DNA of 64,000 nt, taken from assembly GCF_016648855.1 (NCBI RefSeq), contig NZ_JACLQU010000001.1, positions 1 through 64,000 of the forward strand. The letters run 5' to 3'. Positions 51,211 to 59,343 of the stretch are shown here, in pieces. Below the pieces are notes generated by a model, which worked only from the letters and a program-made list of their open reading frames with translations, ran no database searches and was not told where the DNA came from. Each line of letters opens with the position of its first letter. Position 1 is the first letter of the stretch. Position numbers and translations under genes: made by a program. The stretch is from Streptococcus parasanguinis (GTDB lineage: Bacteria > Bacillota > Bacilli > Lactobacillales > Streptococcaceae).

Positions 51211-52554
51211 TTATTCATAACGCAGTGCTTCGATAGGGTTTAACTTAGAAGCCTTATTTGCTGGTAAAATCCCAAAGATAATGCCAACAAATGCAGAGAA
51301 AATAATACTACCGATAGCAACATTTAAGGAAATAATCGGCGGTCCTTCTAAGGAGGATGCAGCGAGTGTAGTAATCAAGCTATTCACACCATATGCAAGG
51401 CCAAGTCCAATTAGCCCACCAATGATGGTCAAGACCATCGATTCAATCAAAAATTGGACCAAAATCTTACTTCTCGTTGCTCCCAAGGCCTTGCGAAGAC
51501 CAATTTCTCTCGTCCGCTCGGTAACAGAAACCAACATGATATTCATGACTCCAATGCCACCAACTAAGAGGGAAATCCCAGCAATAGCTCCAATGACTGA
51601 TGTCATAATTCCTACTACTTTATTGGTTTCCTCAAGTATGCTATCCAAATTAAAGATTTGAAATTCTCCTTGGCGAACACCTGAAAGTTCTGTTAACTTT
51701 TGAGCAGCCTCGATCCCAACGGATTTGATTTCTTTCACATCCGGTACATGGACGACAATATTTTGAATTTCATCGGTTCCGAATTCAGATGCCAGCTGGG
51801 TATTGGCCATCAAGGCACTTCCACCTGAGGAAGCTCCGTAAAGAGCTGTTCCTGCATTTGGATCCTTGAAAATACCAACGACGCGATAATTGTTATCCCC
51901 AACAGAGACCACCTGATTCAGTGGATTCTCCGTTCCAAATAATTGTTGGGCCAATCCTTCATCAAGGAGCACCACCCGGGAGAAATTACTATAGTCTGAA
52001 GGGGTTAATTTTCGCCCAGATAAGAGCTCAACCTTTTTGACAGAAAAATAGGTTTCATTTACCCCTTGGATGTTTACCCCTTCTGCTTTTTTCTTTTGAA
52101 AAGCAATGGTTGCATTGGAGGTATTGCTAACATAGTAACCATCGATGCCTTGAATCTTGGTTAATTCCTTAACCCAAGATTCTTGCACAACTGGTGGTGC
52201 TTCTTGGACTTGACCATCAACATCTTCAGCGTTTTCCCCATCCATATCCGATGGAGCAGCCATCCCTCGGTCTTCAGCTGCAGGGCCACTTTCGCCTCCG
52301 CCTTCTCCTTCTCCAGTATCATCAGAAGGACCAATATTGATCCCAGTCACATAGCCACTCTTGTTGGGAGAATAAGAGATTTGTACATACTCTTGGTCCT
52401 TGGTGAAGGTCTTGGTGACACCAGCTTTCATACCATCTCCCAGAGCCATGATGACAACGACAGAAGCGACCCCAATAATGATCCCCACCATGGTCAAGAA
52501 AGACCGTAATTTATGGCTCATAATTGAGCTGATCGCAAATTTCCAATTTTGCAT
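51211..52554 (-). CDS. MacB-type ABC exporter permease (FtsX-like)
   Basis: This 447-residue membrane protein has one N-terminal segment (about 14-38), a large extracellular MacB core domain (about 40-300) and three C-terminal segments (about 315-435) with GGIGVMNIMLVSVTERTREI and GLRKALGATRSKI. It ends ANKASKLNPIEALRYE. Unusually, residues about 80-125 form an acidic, Gly-rich linker (GEGEGGGESG, DMDGENAEDVDGQ), longer than I recall in the pneumococcal homologue. It overlaps the ATPase stop by one base (TAATG). With the two genes upstream it makes a tripartite-like export system; homologous pneumococcal genes are linked to peptide and antibiotic tolerance. Confidence 0.92.
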   Translation of the reverse strand: MQNWKFAISSIMSHKLRSFLTMVGIIIGVASVVVIMALGDGMKAGVTKTFTKDQEYVQISYSPNKSGYVTGINIGPSDDTGEGEGGGESGPAAEDRGMAAPSDMDGENAEDVDGQVQEAPPVVQESWVKELTKIQGIDGYYVSNTSNATIAFQKKKAEGVNIQGVNETYFSVKKVELLSGRKLTPSDYSNFSRVVLLDEGLAQQLFGTENPLNQVVSVGDNNYRVVGIFKDPNAGTALYGASSGGSALMANTQLASEFGTDEIQNIVVHVPDVKEIKSVGIEAAQKLTELSGVRQGEFQIFNLDSILEETNKVVGIMTSVIGAIAGISLLVGGIGVMNIMLVSVTERTREIGLRKALGATRSKILVQFLIESMVLTIIGGLIGLGLAYGVNSLITTLAASSLEGPPIISLNVAIGSIIFSAFVGIIFGILPANKASKLNPIEALRYE

Positions 52555-53249
52555 TAGGTCCCCCTTTCCAGCTTGCTATCTGAGGAGATCACTCCATCAC
52601 GAATGACGATGCGACGATGCGCAAAGGCTGCAATTTCTGGCTCGTGTGTAACCATGATAATGGTTTTTCCTTCTTGGTTTAACTTGGTTAACAAGTCCAT
52701 TATTTGCTCCCCCGTCTTGGTATCTAGGGCACCAGTCGGCTCATCTGCTAAGACGATGGCTGGCTGATTGACAAGGGCTCGGGCAATCGCAACCCGCTGT
52801 TTTTGACCTCCTGAGAGTTCTGAAGGCAAATGGTGCATGCGAGAATGGAGCTCTACCTTTTCAAGGTACTGCTCAGCTAATTCCTTCCGTTTAGCTGGAT
52901 GAACTCCCGCATAAATGAGAGGCAGTTCTACATTTTGAAAGGCATTGAGCTTGGAAAGAAGAAAGAATTGTTGAAAGACAAAACCGATCTGTTCATTTCG
53001 AACACGTGCTAATTTTTTCTCACTGAGATTTCCAACCTCCTGACCTTCTAGGAAATACTCTCCACTGGTCGGGCGGTCCAACAAGCCAATGACGTTCATC
53101 AAGGTCGATTTCCCTGAGCCAGATGGACCCATAATGGCTACAAATTCTCCCTCTTCGACTTCTAAATCGATGTCTTTTAAGACACGAAGTTCTTGGTCTC
53201 CGTTTTTATAGGTTTTATTGATTCCTTTTAGTTCAATCAATTTTGTCAT
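52554..53249 (-). CDS. ABC exporter ATPase (MacB/LolD type)
   Basis: This 231-residue cytoplasmic ATPase has Walker A IMGPSGSGKSTLMNVIG (about 40-56), Q-loop IGFVFQQFFLLSKLN, signature LSGGQKQRVAIARA (about 143-156), and Walker B IVLADEPTGALDTKTG. The sequence is very close to the pneumococcal exporter ATPase I remember at this position. The start at 53249 overlaps the adaptor gene end by 17 bases; 12 codons of the longer ORF lie wholly inside the adaptor. A weak purine-rich ribosome site suggests coupling. Confidence 0.95.
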   Translation of the reverse strand: MTKLIELKGINKTYKNGDQELRVLKDIDLEVEEGEFVAIMGPSGSGKSTLMNVIGLLDRPTSGEYFLEGQEVGNLSEKKLARVRNEQIGFVFQQFFLLSKLNAFQNVELPLIYAGVHPAKRKELAEQYLEKVELHSRMHHLPSELSGGQKQRVAIARALVNQPAIVLADEPTGALDTKTGEQIMDLLTKLNQEGKTIIMVTHEPEIAAFAHRRIVIRDGVISSDSKLERGT

Positions 53250-54390
53250 ATTTTCCGATCTCTTTTCCATCTTCCAGTTTCTCATTAGGATTCACAATAA
53301 CTTGAGCATCTTTCTTCAAGCCTGACAAGATTTCCTGGTTTTCAGCATCGGCGTTACCAAGCGTCACTTTTACTTTCTTAGCCTTGCCATTTTCGACCGT
53401 CCATACATAGCTCGTATCCCCATCAGCCATGACACTTGTCACGGGAACAAGGGGATGTTGAGTAGAACTTTTGACTTCAATATTGACAGAAAAGCCTTGT
53501 TTGAGTTCCCCAATCTCACTGGTAATATCCACTGTAAATGGGTACTTGGCTCCACCGCTTCCTTGTGTTCCACCTGCTGCATTGGCACCTGCTTGACCCG
53601 CGTCGGTCGGATAGTTGGCTACATAAGAAATCTTTCCTGTCCAGGTTTTATCCGGATAAACCTTGGAAGTGAGGACCACTTCCTGACCTTCAGAGATATT
53701 GGCCAAATTGTATTCAGACAATTCCCCTTTAACTTGTAAATTCCCGTTGCTCACAATGTGAACCAGAGTTTGGTTGGTCCCTGTAGTCGATTTTGAAACA
53801 TCTTTATTGACTTCGACCACGGTACCATCTGTATTACTCCTGACTGTTGTCGCATCCAGAAGAGCTTTGGCCTTGTTCATATTATCGACTGCATCCGACT
53901 TAGCATCTCGTAAATCGCTAGCTTGGGAATCGACTGTTCGTTGTGTCTGCGAAGCTGATTTGGCATCTGCTTCTTCATCTCCTGTCGTATCAATGGTCAC
54001 ACCATTTGTCAGTAGGTCATTTAACTGACGGTCTGCCTTATTGACAGCACGAACGGCTGCATCATAAGCGGTTTGGGCCTCTGTACTGCTATACTGAACA
54101 ATCGGCTGACCGGCCGTCACTTGATCTCCTACATTGACCAAAATCGACTGCAAATCCCCTTTGGTTCCATCAAAATAGACATACTGTTCCTGGTTGGCAG
54201 TGACTTTCCCAGTTAACAAGACCGAAGAAGCGATCGATCCATCCTTGACTGTTTGCACCATTGGAGTTTCTTTCGTGATTGCTTGATCAGGAGTACTTGG
54301 ATGCGAAAACATCATCACACTTCCTGTTCCAATCACCACAATTGCTGCACCTGCAGCTGTAAATAGTTGCCATTTTTTCAATTTCTTCAT
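53233..54390 (-). CDS. HlyD/RND-type adaptor (MacA-like) of the exporter
   Basis: This 385-residue membrane-fusion protein has an N-terminal anchor (about 8-30), a split lipoyl/barrel-sandwich domain (VYFDGTKGDLQSILVNVGDQV, TDGTVVEVNKDVS), and a coiled-coil hairpin (about 105-175). The beta-barrel follows (about 230-300), then the C-terminal domain (VLVPVTSVMADGD-like and NEKLEDGKEIGKYD). In a monoderm it links the permease to substrate handling outside the membrane. GGAG lies nine bases before the ATG. It is the first gene of the operon; a TGGTATACT extended -10 lies at about 54431-54439. Confidence 0.93.
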   Translation of the reverse strand: MKKLKKWQLFTAAGAAIVVIGTGSVMMFSHPSTPDQAITKETPMVQTVKDGSIASSVLLTGKVTANQEQYVYFDGTKGDLQSILVNVGDQVTAGQPIVQYSSTEAQTAYDAAVRAVNKADRQLNDLLTNGVTIDTTGDEEADAKSASQTQRTVDSQASDLRDAKSDAVDNMNKAKALLDATTVRSNTDGTVVEVNKDVSKSTTGTNQTLVHIVSNGNLQVKGELSEYNLANISEGQEVVLTSKVYPDKTWTGKISYVANYPTDAGQAGANAAGGTQGSGGAKYPFTVDITSEIGELKQGFSVNIEVKSSTQHPLVPVTSVMADGDTSYVWTVENGKAKKVKVTLGNADAENQEILSGLKKDAQVIVNPNEKLEDGKEIGKYDKID

Positions 54391-54511
54391 CGTTTTTCTC
54401 CATCAAAGAAAGCGTTTTATTCTATACCATAGTATACCATATTTCCTTACTTTTCTATCTAAAATTGACACAGCAAAATGAAATTTAAATACTTGGTAAC
54501 ATGCTAAACCC

Positions 54512-54540
54512 TTGACTTTTGTAACAGTTGATATTACAAT
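54512..54540 (+). promoter_or_regulatory. Promoter of gor
   Basis: TTGACT (54512-54517), 17 bases, TACAAT (54535-54540), then a leader of about 25 bases with AGGAGG. Confidence 0.85.
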
Positions 54541-54569
54541 CAAACTGAAATCCCATTTAGGAGGAAAAC

Positions 54570-55919
54570 ATGAAAGAATTTGATATTATTTCAATCGGTG
54601 GAGGTAGTGGAGGAATCGCTACGATGAACCGGGCTGGGGAGCACGGAGCCCGTGCAGCTGTCATTGAAGAAAAACAATTGGGTGGCACCTGTGTCAACAG
54701 AGGATGTGTGCCTAAAAAGATTATGTGGTATGGTGCACAAATTGCAGAAGCAATTCGCGATTATGGACCAGACTATGGATTTACTTCTGAACAGACAAAA
54801 TTTGATTTTGCAACCTTAAGAAAAAATCGCGAAGCCTATATTGACCGTTCCCGTAATTCTTATGATGGCAGTTTCAAACGCAATGGGGTTGAACGAATTG
54901 AAGGACGTGCCCGTTTTGTGGATGCTCATACGATTGAGGTAAATGGGGAAACCATTAAGGCGAAGCATATCGTGATTGCGACCGGTGCCCATCCTTTTAT
55001 CCCTTCTGTTCCTGGAGCTGAATTTGGCGAAACTTCTGACGATGTCTTTGCTTGGGAAGAACTCCCTACATCTGTTGCCATTATTGGAGCTGGCTACATC
55101 GCAGTGGAACTAGCCGGTGTGCTCCATGCCCTTGGTGTTCAGACCGATCTCTTCGTTCGCGGTGATCGTCCCTTAAGAAAGTTTGATTCCTACATTGTCG
55201 ATGGCTTAATGGAAGAAATGGAAAAACAAAACCTTCCGCTTCATAAACATAAGGTTCCCATGAAGCTTGAAAAATTAGAAGACGGTCGTGTGAAGATTTA
55301 TTTTGAGGATATGACTAGCCACGTGGCAGATCATGTTATCTGGGCAACAGGACGAAAACCAAATGTCCAGGATCTCAATTTAGAAGCTGCCGGCGTCACC
55401 TTAAATGAAAAAGGATTCATCGCAGTGGATGAATACCAGAATACAGTTATTCCAGGAATCTATGCTCTTGGGGATGTCACTGGAGAAAAAGAATTAACCC
55501 CTGTCGCTATTAAAGCTGGACGCACTCTTTCTGAACGACTATTCAATGGAAAAGTCAATGCCAAAATGGATTATACAAATATCCCGACCGTTGTCTTTTC
55601 TCACCCCGCTATCGGAACCGTTGGCCTAACGGAGGAAGAAGCCCAGCAAACTTATGGAAAAGAGAATATCAAAGTCTATACTTCTCAATTTGCTTCCATG
55701 TACACTGCTGTAACCCAACACCGCCAGCAAGCAAAATTCAAACTCATCACTGCTGGTCCCGAAGAAAGGGTCGTTGGCCTTCATGGTCTTGGATACGGAG
55801 TCGATGAAATGATCCAAGGATTTGCAGTTGCTATCAAGATGGGAGCGACAAAAGCCGATTTCGACGCAACCGTCGCCATTCACCCAACCGGATCCGAAGA
55901 ATTTGTGACAATGAGATAA
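54570..55919 (+). CDS. gor: Glutathione-disulfide reductase
   Basis: This NADPH-dependent flavoenzyme reduces oxidised glutathione in the cytoplasm. The 449 residues match the family. The FAD-binding motif is [16 protein letters not shown] (about 8-22). The redox disulfide is [13 protein letters not shown] (Cys41 and Cys46). The NADPH motif is [20 protein letters not shown] (about 172-190), with a basic stretch [11 protein letters not shown]. The C-terminal interface catalytic motif is [12 protein letters not shown] (His about 438). AGGAGG precedes the ATG. It is monocistronic. Oral streptococci import glutathione, so Gor serves peroxide defence. Confidence 0.97.
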   Translation: MKEFDIISIGGGSGGIATMNRAGEHGARAAVIEEKQLGGTCVNRGCVPKKIMWYGAQIAEAIRDYGPDYGFTSEQTKFDFATLRKNREAYIDRSRNSYDGSFKRNGVERIEGRARFVDAHTIEVNGETIKAKHIVIATGAHPFIPSVPGAEFGETSDDVFAWEELPTSVAIIGAGYIAVELAGVLHALGVQTDLFVRGDRPLRKFDSYIVDGLMEEMEKQNLPLHKHKVPMKLEKLEDGRVKIYFEDMTSHVADHVIWATGRKPNVQDLNLEAAGVTLNEKGFIAVDEYQNTVIPGIYALGDVTGEKELTPVAIKAGRTLSERLFNGKVNAKMDYTNIPTVVFSHPAIGTVGLTEEEAQQTYGKENIKVYTSQFASMYTAVTQHRQQAKFKLITAGPEERVVGLHGLGYGVDEMIQGFAVAIKMGATKADFDATVAIHPTGSEEFVTMR

Positions 55920-55924
55920 AACAT

Positions 55925-55957
55925 AAGCTTGAAGTTGTTACACTTCAAGCTTTTTTC
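55925..55957. terminator. Terminator between gor and the cyclase gene
   Basis: AAGCTTGAAGT and ACTTCAAGCTT form a stem followed by TTTTTCTTT on the plus side; it also lies just beyond the convergent cyclase stop codon. Confidence 0.88.
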
Positions 55958-55962
55958 TTTGT

Positions 55963-56694
55963 TTATGGTAAGATGGCAATGGCACGAACCGGTGAACCAG
56001 TTGCCTTGTCCCAATGAGGGAAAGCAATCGAAATCAAGGCACCTACAGCTGGAACTTGATCCAATTGATTCAAAACCTCAACTTGGTAGATATTTTGTTC
56101 CAAGAGGTAGTATTCATTGACCAAGCCATGCTCTGCTGCTGGAATACCCGCATCGGTATCAAAGGTTTCATGCCCCACAGCCTTGACATGGCGTTCATGA
56201 ATCAAGAATTCCAGAGCTTCACGGCTCCATCCTGGACTTTGTTGAACCCCATTTTCATCAAGGTTGCGCATAGCATCTTGATCCGGCCAACGTTTTGACC
56301 AATCACTACGGAAGGCAACAAAAGCACCTTCAGCAATTTGTCCATGCTCTGCTTCAAAGTCTAAGATATCTTGTTTGCTCAAGATAAAGTTTGGATTGGC
56401 TGCAACTTCTTTAGACTTGTCGATAACATAGAGTGGCAAGAGGAGATCTTTAAGGGCAATCTCATCTAACCAACGACCACCTTCTACAAAGTGAATTGGT
56501 GCATCGATATGCGTACCGTATTGACCAACCACTGTAAATTTTTGAACATGGAAACCATCTTTTAGCGTGAAGAGATCTTCTTGTTGCAAAGCAGGAAGGG
56601 CTGGGAAGTGTGGACTTTCCGCATTGATCTGGTGACTCAAGTCCACCCATTTTTTAGCTTGCAATTCTTTATAAATACTTAGTAAATCTGACAT
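55963..56694 (-). CDS. Cyclase family protein (kynurenine formamidase-like metal hydrolase)
   Basis: This 243-residue cytoplasmic hydrolase has the metal motif VGQYGTHIDAPIHFVEGGRW (HxD...H type, about 57-76) and WVDLSHQINAESPHFP at the N terminus. A later His and Glu in KAVGHETFDTDAGIPAAEHG complete the typical metal set. Family members include bacterial kynurenine formamidase, but no other kynurenine pathway gene is present, so that role is doubtful. AAGGAGG lies seven bases before the ATG. It follows the MetE-like gene by 12 bases and shares its promoter and MET-box, which points to sulfur amino acid metabolism instead. Confidence 0.88.
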   Translation of the reverse strand: MSDLLSIYKELQAKKWVDLSHQINAESPHFPALPALQQEDLFTLKDGFHVQKFTVVGQYGTHIDAPIHFVEGGRWLDEIALKDLLLPLYVIDKSKEVAANPNFILSKQDILDFEAEHGQIAEGAFVAFRSDWSKRWPDQDAMRNLDENGVQQSPGWSREALEFLIHERHVKAVGHETFDTDAGIPAAEHGLVNEYYLLEQNIYQVEVLNQLDQVPAVGALISIAFPHWDKATGSPVRAIAILP

Positions 56695-56706
56695 GTTTCT
56701 TCCTCC

Positions 56707-57849
56707 TTATTCGCCCCAAACTTCAGCGACAATTTCCTTAATCAAACCGATTTTTTTCCATTGGTCTTCTTCTGTCAAAATGTTTCCTTCTTCTGTTGAA
56801 GCAAAGCCACACTGAGTAGACAGGTAAAGATTTTCTAAAGGTACATACTGACTCGCTTCTTTAATACGAGCGATGACTTCATCCTTGTTCTCCAGTTGAC
56901 CACTCTTAGATGTCAAGAGGCCTAACACCACTCCTTTTCCAGGGGTCACTTCTGCAAGTGGTTCAAAACCACCAGCACGATCGGTGTCAAACTCAAGGAA
57001 GTAAGCATTGACCGCTTCTTCTCCAAGGAGTTCTTTTGCAATCGGTGCATAGCCACCTGATGAAGCCCAGGTAGAATGGAAGTTCCCACGACAAACGTGT
57101 GTATTGACGGTCAAACCAGCTGGAACATTTTGGTAGACATCGTTGTTAAAGGTCAAGAAGAGATCAGCTAATTCCCGGCGAACCTCATCTTTTGACTTGC
57201 CTTGAGCTGCTCCCCAAGCCGTCAAGAAATTATCGTCTACCAAGACACCCCACGTACAATCATCTACCTGAAGTGTCCGAAGTCCTGCATCATACAAATC
57301 TTGAATCACTTGAAGATAGGCTTGCTTGATGTCTTCACGAACAGCCGCAAAATCAGGATAGATGGTATTCAATTGCTCTACATGTTCTGCATCACGGATC
57401 AATTCAAAATAGAATTGCGCAGGCGCTGGAATGGTATATTTAGGTTCTACACCATCTACATCTGCTACAAGATCACGCAAGAACTTGTAATGCTCTACAA
57501 ATGGATGATTGGCTCCTGTAATTTTTCCAACGACAAGTGCCGAGTCCGCCTTGGTCGTTTCATCATGGAATTGATAGCCTTGTTCAGCTTGGACGTGATC
57601 AATGCCACCAAATCCCCAGAAGAAATCCAAATGCCAATAAGCACGGCGGAATTCTCCATCCGTTACTGACTTCAGACCAGCAGCAATTTCTTTTTCAACG
57701 AGGTCACGAATCGCCTGATCTTCTACTTTTGTTAAGTCAGCCTGACTGATTTTTCCAGCTGCGAAATCTTCACGAGCTTGAACCAAAGCTGCTGGACGAA
57801 GGAATGAACCAACATGGTCTATGCGATAAGGTGCATGTGTATGTGTCAA
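56707..57849 (-). CDS. MetE-like (YxjG/YxjH) methionine synthase C-terminal-domain protein
   Basis: This 380-residue cytoplasmic protein corresponds to the C-terminal half of cobalamin-independent methionine synthase. Visible motifs are DHVGSFLRPAALVQARED, TDGEFRRAYWHLDFFWGF, LRTLQVDDCTWGVL and NTHVCRGNFHSTW (Zn His/Cys). The last Zn Cys is in YLSTQCGFASTEEGN. The N-terminal folate-binding half is absent, so it probably uses another methyl donor, as proposed for YxjG/YxjH. The start is a TTG at 57849 with GAGGA seven bases upstream; no ATG fits. A MET-box lies about 110 bases upstream. The cyclase gene follows in the same unit. Confidence 0.9.
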   Translation of the reverse strand: MTHTHAPYRIDHVGSFLRPAALVQAREDFAAGKISQADLTKVEDQAIRDLVEKEIAAGLKSVTDGEFRRAYWHLDFFWGFGGIDHVQAEQGYQFHDETTKADSALVVGKITGANHPFVEHYKFLRDLVADVDGVEPKYTIPAPAQFYFELIRDAEHVEQLNTIYPDFAAVREDIKQAYLQVIQDLYDAGLRTLQVDDCTWGVLVDDNFLTAWGAAQGKSKDEVRRELADLFLTFNNDVYQNVPAGLTVNTHVCRGNFHSTWASSGGYAPIAKELLGEEAVNAYFLEFDTDRAGGFEPLAEVTPGKGVVLGLLTSKSGQLENKDEVIARIKEASQYVPLENLYLSTQCGFASTEEGNILTEEDQWKKIGLIKEIVAEVWGE

Positions 57850-57898
57850 TATGAATTCCTCTTTCCTATAAGTTTTACATTAATTCATCAATGCAACC

Positions 57899-57927
57899 AT
57901 TATAGCAGTCTAACACCTGATAAACAA
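57899..57927 (-). promoter_or_regulatory. Promoter of the MetE-like/cyclase operon
   Basis: On the minus strand TTGTTT (57922-57927), 17 bases, TATAAT (57899-57904). The leader is about 42 bases. Confidence 0.85.
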
Positions 57928-57960
57928 GGGGTTGGGATAATCTAATATCTTTGACATCTA

Positions 57961-57977
57961 TATAGTCTTAGACTATA
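57961..57977. promoter_or_regulatory. MET-box-like 17-bp palindrome
   Basis: TATAGTC-TTA-GACTATA is a perfect seven-base inverted repeat. It agrees with the streptococcal MET-box TATAGTTTSAAACTATA, bound by MetR-type LysR regulators, at 14 of 17 positions. It is centred about 77 bases upstream of the predicted start of transcription, a normal activator position. Confidence 0.7.
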
Positions 57978-57979
57978 AC

Positions 57980-58010
57980 AAAAAGAAGTCCTTGAAGGAC
58001 CTCTTTTTTA
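57980..58010 (-). terminator. Terminator of the PC4-like gene
   Basis: On the minus strand AGAGGTCCTT and AAGGACTTCT pair with one bulge, followed by TTTTTG. Confidence 0.8.
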
Positions 58011-58012
58011 TT

Positions 58013-58225
58013 TTAATTTTTAAATGCATCGAGCATAACTTGAAACTCTTCGTTCGTGAGTGTAATGCCTTTCCCCATCTTTGTATGGTCGGGACTCCAG
58101 GTCCGGATATCATACTTAGCTGGAGCACCGTTAAAACTTACACGGTTCAATTCCTTGGTCCAACCCTTGTCATTTTCTGACAAGACCAGTAGATGTTCTT
58201 CGATTTGGAATGAAAATTCTGCCAT
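58013..58225 (-). CDS. YdbC/PC4-like ssDNA-binding protein (late competence gene)
   Basis: This 70-residue protein has the PC4/YdbC fold (MAEFSFQIEEHLLVLSEND, VSFNGAPAKYDIRTWSPDH, MGKGITLTNEEFQVML). It closely resembles pneumococcal SP_0782 as I remember it, a dimeric ssDNA-binding protein induced late in competence. The start at 58225 follows AAGGAG; the 29-codon longer ORF runs through the regulatory region and is rejected. A perfect cin-box (TACGAATA) lies on its strand at 58259-58266, so ComX-dependent expression during transformation is expected. It is monocistronic. Confidence 0.93.
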   Translation of the reverse strand: MAEFSFQIEEHLLVLSENDKGWTKELNRVSFNGAPAKYDIRTWSPDHTKMGKGITLTNEEFQVMLDAFKN

Positions 58226-58258
58226 TTCACGACTCCTTTCTTGCCTTCTCATCTCTAT

Positions 58259-58266
58259 TATTCGTA
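58259..58266 (-). promoter_or_regulatory. cin-box (ComX/SigX promoter) of the PC4-like gene
   Basis: On the minus strand TTTACGAATAAT contains the exact ComX consensus TACGAATA, 33 bases before the start codon. Confidence 0.9.
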
Positions 58267-58271
58267 AATCA

Positions 58272-58300
58272 TTTACAAAATCGTTGAAATTATCTATAAT
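58272..58300 (+). promoter_or_regulatory. Vegetative promoter of the 105-residue gene
   Basis: TTTACA (58272-58277), 17 bases, TATAAT (58295-58300). The -35 lies six bases from the divergent cin-box. Confidence 0.8.
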
Positions 58301-58330
58301 ATATTGTATCAAGTTATGGAGAATTTAGCT

Positions 58331-58648
58331 ATGAAAAAATTTCTCGAGATCGTTAAAGACCGAGCAAATGAATTTTTCAATGGAAAAGTCAGTACCCCTG
58401 CCCCATTAGAAGATGAGAGAATTATTGAAATCATTCAACAAGCATTGCGAAAAAAACAAGGGGTTCATGTTATTTTTTCAAACAAGAGTTTTACAGGCGA
58501 TATTGTCAAGTATGACCAAGAACGCCGACAACTGATCGTGAAAAATTTTAAAAAGAGTATGTCCACGATTATTCGGATTTCTGAGATTCAGAAAATCAGT
58601 TTGGTCCCCAATAATATTCGCATCGCTCAACAAAAAGGAGAGGTTTAA
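58331..58648 (+). CDS. Uncharacterised 105-residue protein with Sm-like barrel pattern
   Basis: This is a small basic cytoplasmic protein. After a helical N terminus (MKKFLEIVKDRANEFF) the segment from about residue 45, GVHVIFSNKSFTGDIVKYD, QLIVKNFKKSMSTIIRISE, IQKISLVP, has the five-strand pattern of an Sm/YolD-like small barrel: a strand, a G-x-I turn, a D, and strands with alternating hydrophobics. This fold assignment is inference; I do not recognise a named family. The start at 58331 has GGAG nine bases upstream; nine codons of the longer ORF are rejected. It diverges from the PC4-like competence gene with a 105-base shared regulatory region. Confidence 0.75.
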   Translation: MKKFLEIVKDRANEFFNGKVSTPAPLEDERIIEIIQQALRKKQGVHVIFSNKSFTGDIVKYDQERRQLIVKNFKKSMSTIIRISEIQKISLVPNNIRIAQQKGEV

Positions 58649-58698
58649 CCCTCTCTTTTATATTGAAAACAAACGTCATTTTTGGCGTTTGTTTTTAT
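58637..58698 (+). terminator. Two tandem terminators after the 105-residue gene
   Basis: GAGAGG/CCTCTC followed by TTTT (58638-58660) overlaps the stop codon, and AAACAAACGTC/GGCGTTTGTTT followed by TTATT lies at 58667-58698. Confidence 0.8.
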
Positions 58699-58755
58699 TA
58701 CTTTTAATCTCATTTCTAAATTTATTAGAGTATCAAAAAAATTCTATCAAATTTT

Positions 58756-58791
58756 AACTTTAACTTTTGAACCTAGTAAAAAGTTAAAGTT
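58756..58791. repeat. Perfect 13-bp inverted repeat at the edge of the AT-rich insert
   Basis: AACTTTAACTTTT and AAAAGTTAAAGTT are exact complements around GAACCTAGTA. No T-run follows, so it is not a terminator. The 58699-58911 stretch is otherwise AT-rich with no gene recognised. Confidence 0.7.
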
Positions 58792-58911
58792 CCAGTACAT
58801 ACTACTAGTATTGACGTTGCCTTGATTAAAAAGGTCACCAAATCTTTCATAATTACATTATCTATTTAAAGAAAAATATTAGTAATAAATTATGTAAATT
58901 CAATCTAATCT

Positions 58912-59241
58912 CTAATCACCATAAGTATGCTCCCATTTTTTCATTTCTTCAACGATACTTCTTAGAGCAATACCTTTTTTTGTCATTTTATATTCAACCT
59001 GTGGAGGCGATGTCGGTAAAACTTTTCTTGATAAAATACCTTCTTGCTCAAAATCATGTAATCGTTGAGCTAATATTCTAGGATTAATACCTTCTACACT
59101 ACGCAAAAGACTACTATAATGTATATTACCATCAATAATTTCAGATAAGATCTCAAGAGTAAATTTACCTTTTAGTAAATTCAAGACCCTTCTTGCTGGA
59201 CAAATTGATTTTTTCAAAGATTGCTTCTTGCAAGTCTCCAT
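58912..59241 (-). CDS. HxlR family winged-helix transcriptional regulator
   Basis: This 109-residue DNA-binding protein is of the HxlR/MarR-like class. The N-terminal CPARRVLNLLKGKFTLEILS with its conserved Cys (Cys14) is typical; in some members this Cys senses thiols or quinones. The recognition helix region is SVEGINPRILAQRLHDFEQE and the wing is KVLPTSPPQVEYKMTKKGIA. AGGAGG lies six bases before the ATG. It is divergent from an MFS exporter and a gene remnant, and a small palindrome lies over its promoter, so it probably represses itself and perhaps the exporter. Confidence 0.92.
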   Translation of the reverse strand: METCKKQSLKKSICPARRVLNLLKGKFTLEILSEIIDGNIHYSSLLRSVEGINPRILAQRLHDFEQEGILSRKVLPTSPPQVEYKMTKKGIALRSIVEEMKKWEHTYGD

Positions 59242-59259
59242 TCATTTCCTCCTTTTTTG

Positions 59260-59270
59260 ATAGTTACTAT
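59260..59270. promoter_or_regulatory. Candidate HxlR operator
   Basis: ATAGT-T-ACTAT is a perfect palindrome overlapping the likely hxlR -10 (TATAGT on the minus strand). HxlR-type regulators bind similar TACTA/TAGTA repeats. Confidence 0.5.
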
Positions 59271-59343
59271 ACTTTTTTTCCCTTCTTGTTTCAGAAATTA
59301 TTACATGATAAGCTAATTATATCATTTGAAAGGGGAAATTACT

